In this document: positions 25,005 through 37,000 of the stretch, in pieces
Layout of the letters: every line of letters starts with the position of its first letter
How positions within the stretch are numbered: position 1 is the first letter of the stretch
Source: Parus major
Lineage: Eukaryota > Chordata > Aves > Passeriformes > Paridae
DNA: 64,000 bases
Assembly (NCBI RefSeq): GCF_001522545.3
Contig: NC_031792.1
Location: forward strand, 2,005,500-2,069,499
Direction of reading: 5' to 3'
Translations under genes and position numbers: made by a program
The notes under the pieces: generated by a model
Told to the model about the DNA's origin: nothing
What the model saw: only the letters and a program-made list of their open reading frames with translations
Databases searched by the model: none

Positions 25005-26039
25005 TGCCAGGTCTGTGGATTATTACCCCTCCCTGGATCCTGCACCGAGTGTCACCAGCACAGGGGAAAAGCTCTGTCCCCCAGGCAGGGAGTGCTTCAA
25101 TCCACAGGGTCAGTGCAGTTATCCTGTGCACAACACAAAGCCCAGCACCTCAGAGACAAGCCCTGGCAAGGCTCTGGCCCCTGGAGTGGACAGCTGGACT
25201 CCAGGAGCTCATCCCAAGGCTGGGATTTAGCAGGCAGGATGTTGGGATCAGGCACTAGAGCTGACAAGCTGGAGCTTGGTGCTGCTCACGAATAAGCTGT
25301 GCCCTCCTCCATGAGGAAAACACCAGCTGGCCAAGTCCTGGCCATCCCAGGGCTCAGTCCCAAGGGATAATAATCCACAGACCTGGCACTAGAGAATACA
25401 CTGGAGAGCCCTGGGCATTGCCAAATCCCTGCACCGAGCCAGAGTCAACATGGAAATGCTGCAAATGGGAGCACTTGGGACGCAGCCTGGGAGCTGGGAC
25501 AGGGTTCCTCAAGCAGGGATTGAGCTCTGGGGTCTGGCTGGCTCTGAGGACACTCAGAATTCACTCCCAGCAAAGAGGGGAACAGCCAGTTCCTAGGGGT
25601 GTGTGCCAGTGTTTCTGCAGGTAGCCTGGCCATGGCATCCAGCTGCAGGTGCCTGCTGGAGAGGTTTCTGTACGTGGCAAGACCGGGGAATAAAAGCTCA
25701 ACTTCCCTCCCTCAGGAGTCTGCAACAGGGTTTCTACAGGAGCAGCTGTCCAGGGCTGGATCCCTAATCCCAGCAAAGCCAGAGGGAAGGAAGCTAAACC
25801 CTGGTGTAGGAAGGAAATCCTTCTCTCCTTGTTTTCCTTGGAGAGAAGAATCCAAACCCCAAGAAGGAGCAGGAGGAGGGGGAGTGGATGCAGGTAACAC
25901 TTTGCTGACACATGTCAGCAGGGCTTCCTCTGAAAATAACATTTCACACCAGGGCCATGCTGAGTGCCAGTCAGTTCAGGTGCTTTGCCATGTATTAGGA
26001 TTGCTGGGAGCTGAGGTGTTCAGAAAATCTGTCTCTGAC

Positions 26040-26230
26040 CAGTGTGCTCCAATCTTAAAATAATTGATTAATTAAAAGCTGACCCTGAGCATTTTTTTGA
26101 AGGTCTGTCCCGAGCTCTAAACCTCGAAAAAGCCATTTTTATCTTTTGCCAACCAAACAAATCCAGTTCAGACCTCTGATTAAATATTAACAACTTTGCA
26201 CAGACCACAAGCAAGCTCCACAGCTATTTA
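26040..26230. promoter_or_regulatory. AT-rich candidate regulatory block
   Basis: AT-rich non-repeat sequence with TAATTGATTAATTAAAAG and TGATTAAATATTAACAA motifs. It is flanked by GC-rich intron. There is no coding potential. The function is unproven. Confidence 0.25.
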
Positions 26231-27730
26231 TTGCTCCAAAGGCAGCTGCAGCAAGAAACACAGAACAAAACAAACAAAAACCAGCCAGGAACGAGCAGTG
26301 TCATCCACATCAACAAGCTCCCCTTGTGTGCTTGAGTCAGCTCGGAGCCAGGGGGCATTTCAAGCACGTTTCACTGGGCTCAGAGCTCGAGGACCTGGTG
26401 CTGTTGGAGCTCTCCCAGCTCCAGATGCCTCCCAGCACCCCTTTCTGGAGTGCTCCATGTGCTGCTGATGTCAGTGGTCCTCACTTTGGATCTCACTGCA
26501 AAACCCCTGTGATGCCTGAAGAGCTGGGTGAGGGGGAACTGGTGACGGGCTGGATTTGTCACTCTTTCATGCCCGTTTCCAAGCCCAGTTTGGGGCTGGC
26601 AGAGGCCTGGCAGTGACATTTAGGGACACAGAGATGGGATGAGGGTGTGCAGGAGGCACTGAGGCCACCAGAAGCCACAGGGGTCAATGTTTGTCCCAGT
26701 CACAGCCAGGGCCAGGTGTGGGACAGCACTGGAACCAAGGTCAAAACAACATCCCCAATGTGACCCCACCTTTGTACACCCCCTACATCCATCAAGGCAT
26801 TTCCCCAGCATCATTCCATCCCCTGGAGCAACAGGACAAAAGGGGATTGTTCCCCATCGTACTCCTAATCATTATTGGAAATAAAAAAGCAGCTGTGCCT
26901 GTGTTTGGGCGCTGAGCCAGGCTGGGATCCCCCTCCCCACCTGATTTCCCAGGCACGGGCTCAGGTTTCTGACGCACAGGATCAAATAACCCATCACTCA
27001 GGGCAAGATATTATCCCCTATTAACAATTCCATGCAAACAGCTCTGCTCTTCCCAGGATTAAAAGCCAATTAAAGAACCTTGCTTTTCAAGGGGAGAGGA
27101 AGATGAGAGGAGGGGTTTTTGTGGGGGTTTTGTTGGTGTCTGGCAGGTAGGAAATATCCCCCATAAGGATTATCTATGAGTTCTTTTCAGATCACATTGA
27201 TTTTGCTCAGAACCATTTGGGACTCATATCTCCAGAGGAAAAAGAGAAACACAAAGAGTACAACAACAAAATCCCCACAAGCCGTGCCCTGAAAAGGAAA
27301 AAGAAAGAAATTTTATTTGCAGGAGGATCAATGGTGTTTGCTGAAGTCAGCAATTGGTGTTTTGGGTTTCAAAGCTTTCTCAGGGCAAGGGAGCCTTACT
27401 CTCAAGGTGAAGAGCAAGCTCATAAATCTGGGAGAAGCTTCAAGCCCAGAATCTGCTGATTCCCCACTGCAGGGCGGGCAGAGCCAACAGGAAAAGGGCA
27501 TTTGCTCTGCAAACAAGGAGCAGGATGAGCGCTTGTAAATCGCTGCTCACAAGGGAACAGGTGACATTCAGCCCTGCTGCACGAAGATCTGGGATAAAGG
27601 GGAACACAAAGGTGACTTTAAGCCGGCTCTGCATTCACAGGGGCCATGTGAGCACCTGGCTCCTCATCTCAGCTCTGATGCTGGGAAAACAAAGCTTGTC
27701 TTCAACATGGACCCTGGCCCCAAAGACTAA

Positions 27731-27818
27731 AATCATGGAAGGGGTTGGAAGGGTCAACTTAAAGGTCAACTTCCCCCTCCCCTGCCATGGACAGGAACAA
27801 CTTCCAGGTTGTTCAGAG
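27731..27818 (-). mobile_element. CR1 LINE 3'-end fragment, sense to NECTIN1
   Basis: Read on the plus strand, AATCATGGAAGGGGTTGGAA, then CTTAAAGGTCAAC, then CCTGCCATGGACAGGAACAA, then CTTCCAGGTTGTTCAGAG is the reverse complement of the CR1 tail. The element is on the minus strand, truncated and diverged. Confidence 0.85.
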
Positions 27819-28033
27819 ATGTGTTCAGAGCAGGGGGAAAGCCAGAGATGGGAAAATCTCCAGCTGGGACTACAGCCATCACAGCCAGACTCCACCACAA
27901 AAGTGCACAGAGACAACTCGCCCCATCGATCCCTCTTCCCCAGATTTAGGAGGAACAAACAAAAAGCCTCTTCATCAAAACCCCCAGACTGCCTTTGCAG
28001 CAAGTCTCCTACCCAAAAGGGACCCTGGGTTTA

Positions 28034-28122
28034 GGATCACAGAATCATTTAGGGTTGGAAAAGCCCTCCAAGATCATCGAGTCCAATCTTTGCACAAACA
28101 CCCCCTGATCACTAAACCACAG
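28034..28122 (-). mobile_element. CR1 LINE 3'-end fragment, sense to NECTIN1
   Basis: GGATCACAGAATCATTTAGG, then GTTGGAAAAG, then CCAAGATCATCGAGTCCAA is the signature start of a minus-strand CR1 3' end. It is one of the better preserved copies in the window. It lies about 215 bp from the preceding minus-strand CR1 piece. Confidence 0.93.
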
Positions 28123-28688
28123 AGCTTCCCCCAGCCTGCTTCTGTTGCCCCCCTGCCTCTCCCAGCCCCAGTATCACCAGTTTGGAACCAGCTCCTGCCA
28201 CTCAGAGCAGCCTTCTGGTGCCAGGGGAAGGGAGCAGGGGTGTTGAGCTCCTGCCACTGGGTGCTTAGCACACCCACCCGCCTCAGCAGGCAGGTAGGTG
28301 ACCCCTCAAGGTCCCCTGCAAACCCAAATTATCTTCTGTTTCTATCAGGATGCTAAACTAGCACAAAAACATGTCTGTCTTTCTGTCAATCTGTCACTTC
28401 GTGTTCGCTTCCCTTTCGTCTGTCAAACGTTAGCCCAGATCTCACTGTCAACAACAGATATTTATTTGTTGTTTCCTCTTTTGTTTGCTTTTTTTTTCCA
28501 GGCCATTTCCACTTGAGATACACCCAGGCAGGCAGAGCCATACGTACACAAATAGCAGGGCACTATTTTCACTCTATTCCAGGCTTTTCTTGCTGGAAAG
28601 AATGGGAGTAACTCGCTCTGACAAGTGACTCTTTGCATTAAAACCAAGCTCCAGGCTCCTCTTGGCCACACACCTGGGCAAGGTGAGT

Positions 28689-28752
28689 GGATCTGGGCTG
28701 GGCAGAGATGATCTTTAAGGTCCTTCCAACCCAAGCCAGACTGGGATTCCAT
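28689..28752 (+). mobile_element. Short CR1 LINE tail
   Basis: GATGATCTTTAAGGTCCTTC followed by CAACCCAAGCCAGACTGGGA and TTCC matches the final segment of CR1 on the plus strand. Confidence 0.88.
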
Positions 28753-28842
28753 GGGAATGGCTCCAGGGCTGGGGGAGAGGCAGAGCCCCCTGTCAGAGCA
28801 TCCTGGCTGCTTGTGGCCATGCCAGGGGAGCAGGAGAGCTCC

Positions 28843-28915
28843 CAGACCTCACCTGAATAGATGCAGACCTCACCTGCACAGCTCCAGACCTCACCTGGCT
28901 GCTGCCACACACCTG
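28843..28915 (+). promoter_or_regulatory. Array of regularly spaced CACCTG E-boxes (21-bp tandem)
   Basis: The 13-mer CAGACCTCACCTG occurs exactly three times, at 28843, 28864 and 28885, so the period is exactly 21 bp. CACCTG cores fall at 28850, 28871 and 28892, and a fourth core lies at 28910. CACCTG/CAGGTG is the E-box bound by ZEB, SNAI and E-proteins. Whether the array is bound is inference; the spacing is seen directly. Confidence 0.5.
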
Positions 28916-29722
28916 GATGGGAGACCCAACCTGGAGGGGAAGGGAAAAGCAGAGAGCAGGAGGAGCCTGGGGGCAGCACAGCCCTAAGGGGGGGGCACAG
29001 GGAGGAGCCAGAAGGATCCCCTCCTCTTCCTCTTCAGTTCCTCCCAGGATTAAGAAAAAAAAAAGGAATATTTTTCCTGCCTGGATTCCTTTTTCCCGGC
29101 GTCCCTGGCCCATGTGAAGCCACCCCGTTGCCATGGCAACGGGCCGAAGGAACAGATGGGCCTGGCAGGAAAATCCCCCTTCGAGGGGAATGCTCAGGGC
29201 CACACGCCCTGGGGACAAGGACATCAACCCCTCCCCTCACCCTCCTGCCTTGGTGGCACCTTGGGAGAGGGAAGAAGGGACAGGGATGCTCCCCTCCCAG
29301 GGGGCCTGAACTGTCTGAGATCCACCTGGCTTTGGGAAAATCCACTTTTTGTCAGACATCTGGAGCATCTCCCTGCCCGCCTCCGGCAAACCTCAGCCCT
29401 AAACCAGGGCATTGCACAACAGGACGGGCACAGGGGACAGAATTCCCATCCCTGGAGTGAGTGGGCACAGGGCTCAGCTCTCCCAGCCTTGCTGACTTTC
29501 CCAGACAGATTCATCCGACCAGACTGGGCTGAGGAGCTGGGTGGGTGAAGATAAAACTCAGCCACTAATCTCCCTGTGGATTAACCATCCACGTGGGGCC
29601 ATGGTGTGGGGCTTTGGAGCAGGCAAACAACAGCTGAGCCCTGCTGGAGATCCCACAGCTCCTCTGGAATATCTGTCAGGAGCAGCCAGGCCTGTCCTGG
29701 GCACCCAGAGAGAAGAGGGTGT

Positions 29723-29758
29723 TCTTTCACCTCATCTTTCACCTCATCTTTCACCTCC
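29723..29758 (+). repeat. 12-bp tandem repeat, 3 copies
   Basis: Three adjacent copies of TCTTTCACCTCA, the last differing at its final base. Confidence 0.95.
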
Positions 29759-30335
29759 TCTTTCCTCACCCTGTTTGCAAACGGAGCTGCAAACCTGATG
29801 CAGCTTGTTGTGCTCAGCCCCAGAACTGGTTCCCTTTTTGGGGGAAAACAGCAAGAGTGAAGCTACACTTCAAAGCCTCCAAAGCTGTCTGGGCCTGCAC
29901 AGGTGGAGGACTCTGTGGGGAAACACAAGCTGAAGGCATCAAGAAACTCTGCTGCAAGAAAAGGAAAAATAAAAAGAAATGGCTGCTCCTTTAGGACTTT
30001 ACCACAGGCTGGCTCAGCTGCTCAAGCCCATTTTCTTCTGAAAAACCCAAAGCAATGCTCGGTCTCCAGAGCCAGTTTTGGAGCTGTTACCACCATTATC
30101 CCGACTTCCCTCACTCCACACAAATCTCTGTGGATCGTGGCTGAGCTCTGCGGCCCTGTCCCCATTCCCACAGGGCCCAGACAGCTTCTTTCCTTGCCCA
30201 CAGAGTCCCTGGGAGATTCTGGGACTGGGAAGCCACATTCCTCAGGGCTCAGGAGCCAGAGGAGGCTGAGGATGGGGAGCAGGGTGGGAGATGTTTGCGC
30301 TGGGAGGCTGCAGAGAGCTGAACCCCTCCTGCCTT

Positions 30336-30365
30336 CCCTTCCCTGCCCTTCCCTGCCCTTCCCTG
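30336..30365 (+). repeat. 10-bp tandem repeat, 3 copies
   Basis: Three adjacent perfect copies of CCCTTCCCTG in intron 1. Confidence 0.95.
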
Positions 30366-33196
30366 CCAGGCTGCTCCCTCCCCGTGGCCCTGGCACGCTC
30401 TCAGGGGTGCTGGGTGCTGGCCTGGGGGCCCAGCCCGGCCCAACCGGCTCCCAGCCCACACCGTGGGAAGCTCAGGAGCCCGTCCTGCCTCTCAGGTGTG
30501 GCCCTTGGCCCGCGGGCTCCCGCCCGGAGAGCGCTCCGCTGCCAGCTTGGAACGGAGCAGAGACAAGGGCAGCAAAGCCTCCCCGGCTGGATGGCAGCAC
30601 CAGAACCCCTTTTGGGGGCTTCCTCTCCTTCACAGGGGGTTCCCAGACATTTTTGTTTTTCTGCTGGTGTCTGGAATGCCAGGGCTTTTCTCCACAGAGC
30701 AGGTTGGGTGCAGGAGCAGCCCTGCCCGCCTGCCCCACACCCTCCCCCTGCCCCACCAGCCCACCTCCTTCCTTCCCTCTTCTCCCTTTCCTGGATCAAA
30801 GCTGCCTCCCCCTCCCTGTATTGCAAACATTCAGCTCTGAGATAAGAAGCTCTCCAGCAGCACTTTATTAATCCCACAGGAGGCAGAAAGAAGCAGAGTG
30901 AAAGGGTTTAGTGTGGCCAGGACAGAGACTAATGTTCCACGAAACACCTTTGCAAAAGAGAGCCACGTCTTTTTCCCAGAAAGTCTCCTGGGAAGCTTGG
31001 GTAATAATTAACAATTATCGAACTTTAAACCCTCCATCTCTCTCTCTGTCTGTGTCCTGACCAGGATTTTGTAATAACTCCCCCAGTCTGGAACACTCCC
31101 AGCCCGGGGTGCTGGGGTGCATTGGGGCTGCAGGGTGAGGAGGAGGAGGATGCAGACAGACTCCGTGGGCAGGCAGGAGGCAGCTGCTGACTCTGCTGCT
31201 TCCCTGCTTCTCCACTGAGCTTGGATGTGAACCTCCCTTCCTTCCTCCAATGAATCCTGCAGCTCCTTTGGCCACAGAATGAAGCGGCTCTTTGTGGTTC
31301 TTCCCGGGGAAGTTTCTCCCAGCCTTGGAATGCCATAGACTCTTGCATATGGCTGAAATCGTCATCTACCCAGGAGAGAGACTGCAGAGCTTTTCCAGCA
31401 CAGAGACACTCGTTTAAACCCATCTGCTGTCTGAGGCAGCCACAATCGGTGCCACGTGAGGCTCACACTGGGACAAGTTGGGTGGCACAGTGGGCCTGGG
31501 CTCCATCCCTACCTGCTGGAAGCACCACAGAGTTTTGGAAGTGCTTGCTCAGTGTTTCTGTTGTCTGCATCCTACCATGGGGCAAGTCAATGTCAGGAGT
31601 CCTGCTCACAGCCATGTAGGGAGTTTTTGGGAGAAGCAAAACTCGCTGCTGCTGTCATGGTAAGGCATCCTTCCTGCCTCAGCACGCAGGGCAGACCCAA
31701 GGACGGGGCAGGATGTGAACACCTGACAGTTATTCCTGGTGCACTGTCCAGTAAAGAGCCAGGCTGTGGGAGGGAAGGAGCAGGGAAGTGCAGAGATGTC
31801 CAGCCCACACCTCTCACCCACCTGCAACCCCTCTTCTGGAAACCAGAAGTGACCTAAATGCAAGACTCAGAGCAAGAAGTCAAGAGACCTTTGAATTCAA
31901 GCAGGCAGGGAAGTCAATGGACCATGTTCACCCAATTCCATGATTTCAACCCCACATCCCACACCCAGAGCAGCCAGAAACTTGCACTGACAGAATATTT
32001 GTACGTGGATCCATGCAAAAGCATTTCCTGCCTTCTAAACTCCCTGGGCAAGGAGCCGCCTGCTTCTGGCTGCTGTGAAAACATAAAAGGGAGTCACCTT
32101 TCCCTGTGCTCTGCAAATGTCTCCTGCCTGGATTGGGGAGGATCAGGTGTGCAAGGCACCCTGCAGACACGGGGCAGTGTGGGCAGAGCAGAGAGGGACA
32201 GCTCCCAGCAGCTCCTGACAAGGAAAGGCACACAGAGGTGAAGTGAGCTGGCCAAGGATATTCCAGGGAGCTGGTGGCAAAGCCAGGAAACGCTGCCAGC
32301 CCTTCTGAGCTCAGCCTGCCTTTGCCATCACCTCCAGGCCATTCTTTCCCTGTAAGTAAAAGCTGATTCACGCCTGGTAGGAGTTGGTGTGAGGCAGCAG
32401 ATATTCCTATTTCCAGTGAGGTACTGTAAGGTACTCCACGGGCATGGCAGCATTTGAAATGTCAAGAATACAAAAAAAAATATATGTACTTAAAGAGAAT
32501 GATTTGAGCCTTTTATTTCCAAAGTGAGGTTAGAGGCAGTGAAAGGTCTCAGATCAATACCAGCAAAACTGCAAATTGGAGTTCTCCCCTTTGCCACAGA
32601 GAGGGGACAGCTGAGACAGCATCTGCACAAACAGCCTGCCCACAGCCCCTGCCAGCCTGCCTCAGCTCTGACCTTGAGGAGCTGCCTCCAAGTGGGAAAG
32701 GCAAACTCCCCCTTCCCTTGCAGCCCTGGGCTTCTGTTCCCTGGATGCTGATTTATTTAACTTGAGTACATTCTGTCTAGGGAAGAACCTGAGTCTTGAG
32801 AAACTCACTCCACGTGCACACCAAGGAGAAGCTTGCTTCATCCTGCTTCATCCTGCAGGTAGAGAGAAACCCCAAGGGGGTTTTGCAGCACAGATTTTGA
32901 GGTAAATCCAGAAGAGAGCTTAAGTCCCAGGCTGGCTGTGGCATTTTGGAAGGTGAAATGCAGTTGCCTGCTCCAGTGCTCCATTACAAAAAGACTTTTC
33001 TTCCCCTCCCTGCCCCACAGCTGTCCCTGTGCTCGGCCCCATGCCCCAGGGACCCCAGGAAAGGTTGTCCCCATCCAAAGTTGGGATCAATACAGCTGTC
33101 AGGCTCTGGCCACACTACCCCTGCTAATTGGAATTACAATAGGCAGACTGCAGCTTTCACTCCATCTCTCTGTCACTTGTCATAATGTAATCAAAA

Positions 33197-33215
33197 TCTC
33201 TCTCTCTCTCTCTCT
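33197..33215 (+). repeat. Microsatellite (TC)9
   Basis: A perfect TC run of 19 bases. Confidence 0.95.
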
Positions 33216-33724
33216 TTATCACCGAGCATGACAGGAGCAGAGGTGGCCACGAGACTACAGATTCCTTCAGATCTCACTGGGTCTGGGGAGCTCTGCCCCA
33301 GGGCTGTGAAAAAAACCCCTCACTGCCAAAACTCCACCTTTTGGAGGAGCAGGAACACAGGAGAGGTGGCCTGAACGCCCCAAGGGGCTGGGTAGAGCAG
33401 GGAGGAAGAGCCGGGGATGTGGGCAGGGGGTGCAGCACCAGGGTGTGACCAGAGGCAGCCACAGGTTGGTTGTGGAGGTGCGAAGGAGCCTCCCTCCTCT
33501 TCCTCACTTCCTCCTGCCATCCCAGGCTCCTGCCTCACCTCAGCCACGGGTTTTGCCAGAGCCAAGAGTGAGCAGGGGATCACTGGATGAGGCACGAGGC
33601 AGGGGCACGGGGCACTGAGCAGGACTCAGAGCCAAAGCTCTCCTCACACAGGAGCCCGTGCATGTCTCCTTCCCCCTGCTCTGAGGGCTTGGCCAATTTA
33701 CAGACCCAGGGTGATCCATCCTGG

Positions 33725-34050
33725 GCAAATGGTGCAGCATCCGTGATTTGTTGGCCATTATTAAACAGCGGTAATGCAGGGCTGAATTACCCAGAGGAGG
33801 GAGGGATCAGCAGCCTGGACGTACCCAGCTCCCCTGAGAGTGGCCATAAACAAAACTTAAATAATTAGAGTGCTCGGGTGGAGATGCAGCCTCTAAGTAT
33901 TCTTAGGCTTGCGCAAATACGGGAAATAAATTCTTGGAAGGTGCCAGGCTGGATGGGGCAGAGGGAGGCTCATTTTCCAGATCACTTGAGAGCAGCCGTT
34001 ATAAATCTCAGTGAAAGATGCACCTCCCCAGGCTGGCGATATTTTTAAAC
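33725..34050. promoter_or_regulatory. Candidate conserved non-coding element
   Basis: Non-repetitive, AT-richer sequence with TGGCCATTATTAAACAG, TAAATAATTAGAG, CGCAAATACGGGAAATAAAT and CCGTTATAAATC, ending at the (GA)n tract. There is no coding frame. The call is from composition only. Confidence 0.3.
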
Positions 34051-34053
34051 TCT

Positions 34054-34075
34054 GAGAGAGAGAGAGAGAGAGAGA
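34054..34075 (+). repeat. Microsatellite (GA)11
   Basis: A GA run of about 22 bases followed by a short G run. Confidence 0.95.
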
Positions 34076-37000
34076 GGGGGGAGAGAAAAAACACATTTTA
34101 GTATTTACACCACAGGCGAAATGGGTATTTAAAAATCAGGGTACATTTTCCAAAGTCTGTTCCTGCCACGCCAACAAATAAAGAATTTTCTTTCTATAGT
34201 GTGCTAGCTGGCAATATTAGCCCCAGAGAATTCACTGCTACCACCATCATTCTGTTGTGAGCTGAGAAATCAAACTCCCAGAAGGACTGGGGGAGTCAGG
34301 GGATAAAGGTTCTTTCACTGGCAAATTGTTACTGCAGCTCTGAACTGAATCAGCAGCAAATGCAAATCCTTGGAATCCTGAGGGGTGACTCCTGCCCTGT
34401 CCCTGCTTGCTTGGTGTCTGGGATGATGTCCCAGGGGAGTGTCCCTGCCCTGGTGAGGCCAGCTGAGCTCTGGAGCTGGGAATCCATGGATCAGCCTGGG
34501 CAGGATCACCAGGCAAAGCTGGTCAGTGCTGGAGTGGGCACACGTGAGCTGCTTTTTGGGTGGACATCCAGGAAATCTTGTCAAGAGCTGACTGATCAGG
34601 GGTTGAATGAGGCTGCAGGTGACAAGATGTGAGAGCTCCCAGCCTGGCTCTCTGAGAACCCCAAATAAGGCACTGCCTTTCCCTGCAGCCACTGCAGCCT
34701 TCCTTTTCCTCAGTCCTGGTGCTCTTTCCCTCCTCGTGCACAGAGAACATTCCCCCTTTTACGAGCTCTTCTCTCTTCAAGCCTTTCTCCCTCCCTCCCA
34801 CCCCTCCCCAGGACTGCTGCCATCCTCCAAAGGATCCCATCCAGCTCCTATCAAAGGGATACACGAGCACACCCATCAGGCATCACAGCATCCAGCAAAT
34901 CCCCAAACAAGCCTCCTCGAAAGATCAGAGCACTGTAATCACTCCCTGTGCCACGAGATCCCAACAAGCCCTTCCCCACTTTCCCTGGGTTCTCGAGCAC
35001 GAGGTAAATTTGGCAAAGCTCAGCCCCATCACTGGGAAAAGTCTCTCCAAAAAACTCACACACAGAGAGCTCTGGCCTTTCCTGCTCCCACGGCAGCACC
35101 CAGATACTGGGGGGCTGAACTGGAGTAAAGAGATCCAAGACTGCCCTTTCCCCTCAGCACCTTGCACAGGAAAATAAACTCACCATTCCCAAGTACAACA
35201 TCCAACACTCCATCGAGCCTAGCAGAGCCAAGAGGGGTCCTGTATCCAATGGAAACTGGCAGCTGATATGAATTACAGCATGGCAGGGATGCTGCTATGC
35301 AACACATCCCTGATCCTCAGCGGCCATAAATGGGCACAGCCTTGGTCCTGCCCCGTATCCAGAGATGTCCCTTCCTCCAGCAGGGTCCCCAGACACTCTG
35401 TTGGTGCAGATGACCAGGGGAAGAGCCCAAAGAGGCCCAGGATTGAGCAGATTGTGCAGTTATCTGCACCAACTCTGCTGCTGACTCCTGTTCCAGCCCT
35501 TCAAACAACATTACTGCTCACACTGCCTTGGCTAAGTGAGGAGACAGGCAAGAAAAAGGAAATACAATCCCTCCTGAATAGGGGAGATTTTCTTGTGTGT
35601 TCTTACAGCCCCTAAACTGACCTGGATTATCTGTCCTTAACATTTCCTCTAGTTTTGGCACCCCCAGGTTAGGAAGGCCATCAGCACTGGTGGGAACAAG
35701 ACTCTGGGCTTGCCTCCAAGGGGTCTCTGCTGATTTGTGTAGCCCAAGAAAAGCCAGAGTAAAGCCCCTTGGATGCCTCTTCCTAAGAAAAACGTAGCCA
35801 GAGCTTGATGCAGGTAATTCTCCAGTGAAAAGTGTCCTGACTGCAAGCTTTGTAGGGTGATATTCCTGGGAGAGGTTTCAAGGCAAGGGGAACCTCCACC
35901 AGGGCCGTGGGTTTGGGTGAGTTATGACTTCACAGAGCTGATAACTCGTCAACTCATAACTGATAACTCATCCAGCAGCAGGCTTGAGCTGAGCAGGCTC
36001 AAGGACAGGGCAGGGCTCAGCCCTCCCTTGCTGCTCTCTCCTGCCCTGAGTGCCACAGCTCCTCACGCAGGGCAGCAAAACCATCCCGTGCCAAGCTGCT
36101 CTGCACGGAAATCAGGAACAGGAAGTGACAGAAAATCTGACCTTTCTCCTCCCTACTTCTCCTGTTAAACTCTGCCCTGGGTCTGTGACTTCTGCCCAGC
36201 AGGGACCATTTGTAACCCTTGGCTTTGCCAGGACACTCAGCCCAACAACCTCTAATTACAGCTCTCTGCTCCTGAGTCACACCAGCCTCTTGTACACATC
36301 AGCATCAGACCCTGAGCCCACAGCCAGAACTCTGCCCCCAAACCGTGCCCTTGGGCTGTGAAAATGGTCAGTGGGAAGCTGTTCAAGCAGCATTTCTCTT
36401 GGTGCAGAGGGTGTGCACAGGGGAAGGAAGGGATGGATCTTCCATGAGAAAAGCAAAATAGTCTCAAAATCAGTCTGATTACAGGTAGGGAGAGAACTGC
36501 TGGGAAGAGAGGTGGAGGCTGAGTCCTCTTGCCTAACCAGGCTTGGGAGTACCTGCTGTCTCTCAGCCAGGTGGTCCATCTGGTGCCTGCCGCTGCTCCA
36601 AGGCAGGGATGTGATTTGCAGGTCCTGGACCACATCTGGAGCATCCCTGCATGGTTGGGAGCAGATGGAAGCACTTTGCTGTTTCCTGCAGCTAGAAAGG
36701 CAAATAGGCTCCGATGGAGGACAGAAAACCCCTTCTTTGCTTTAACTCCCAGGGAAGAGAATCACACTGATCCTGCCTCTCTTGGGCTCTCCTCCCTGCA
36801 CACCTGGAGGCTGAAGTGCTGTCCACCAGCCCCCAACTGGTCTGGCTCAGAGCCAGGGAGGGCAGGCCTGCAGCAGAGAGGCACAGTTGGGTGGATAATG
36901 CTTAGAAATGCTTCCCTCTTGCATCACACCAATAATGTCAAGGCAGGACTATAAACCTCCTGCAGGGACTGCTTTGTGGTGGGAGAATGGAGAAGAGATG

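Larger units (their letters stand above)
21154..28033 (-). other. NECTIN1: NECTIN1 intron 1, third segment
   Basis: This is non-coding. It contains a CpG-rich patch (24.09-24.40 kb), a degenerate tandem repeat (24.63-25.00 kb), AT-rich blocks near 26.04-26.23 and 27.00-27.09 kb, and a minus-strand CR1 piece at 27.73 kb. The open frames are unrecognised. Confidence 0.8.

Noticed and set aside
24539..25258. 239-codon plus-strand open frame
   Set aside because: It is produced by the degenerate 24-bp tandem repeat. There are no splice signals, domain or start context supporting a gene.
28460..28505. Strong 3' splice-site-like sequence on the plus strand (long T-rich tract then CAG at 28499-28501)
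   Set aside because: It is antisense to NECTIN1, and I found no coding frame or partner donor with recognisable content. T-rich tracts followed by AG are common by chance.
29903..30871. 322-codon plus-strand open frame
   Set aside because: GC-rich intronic sequence with stop-poor composition. Several overlapping frames on both strands are equally long, and no family is recognised.
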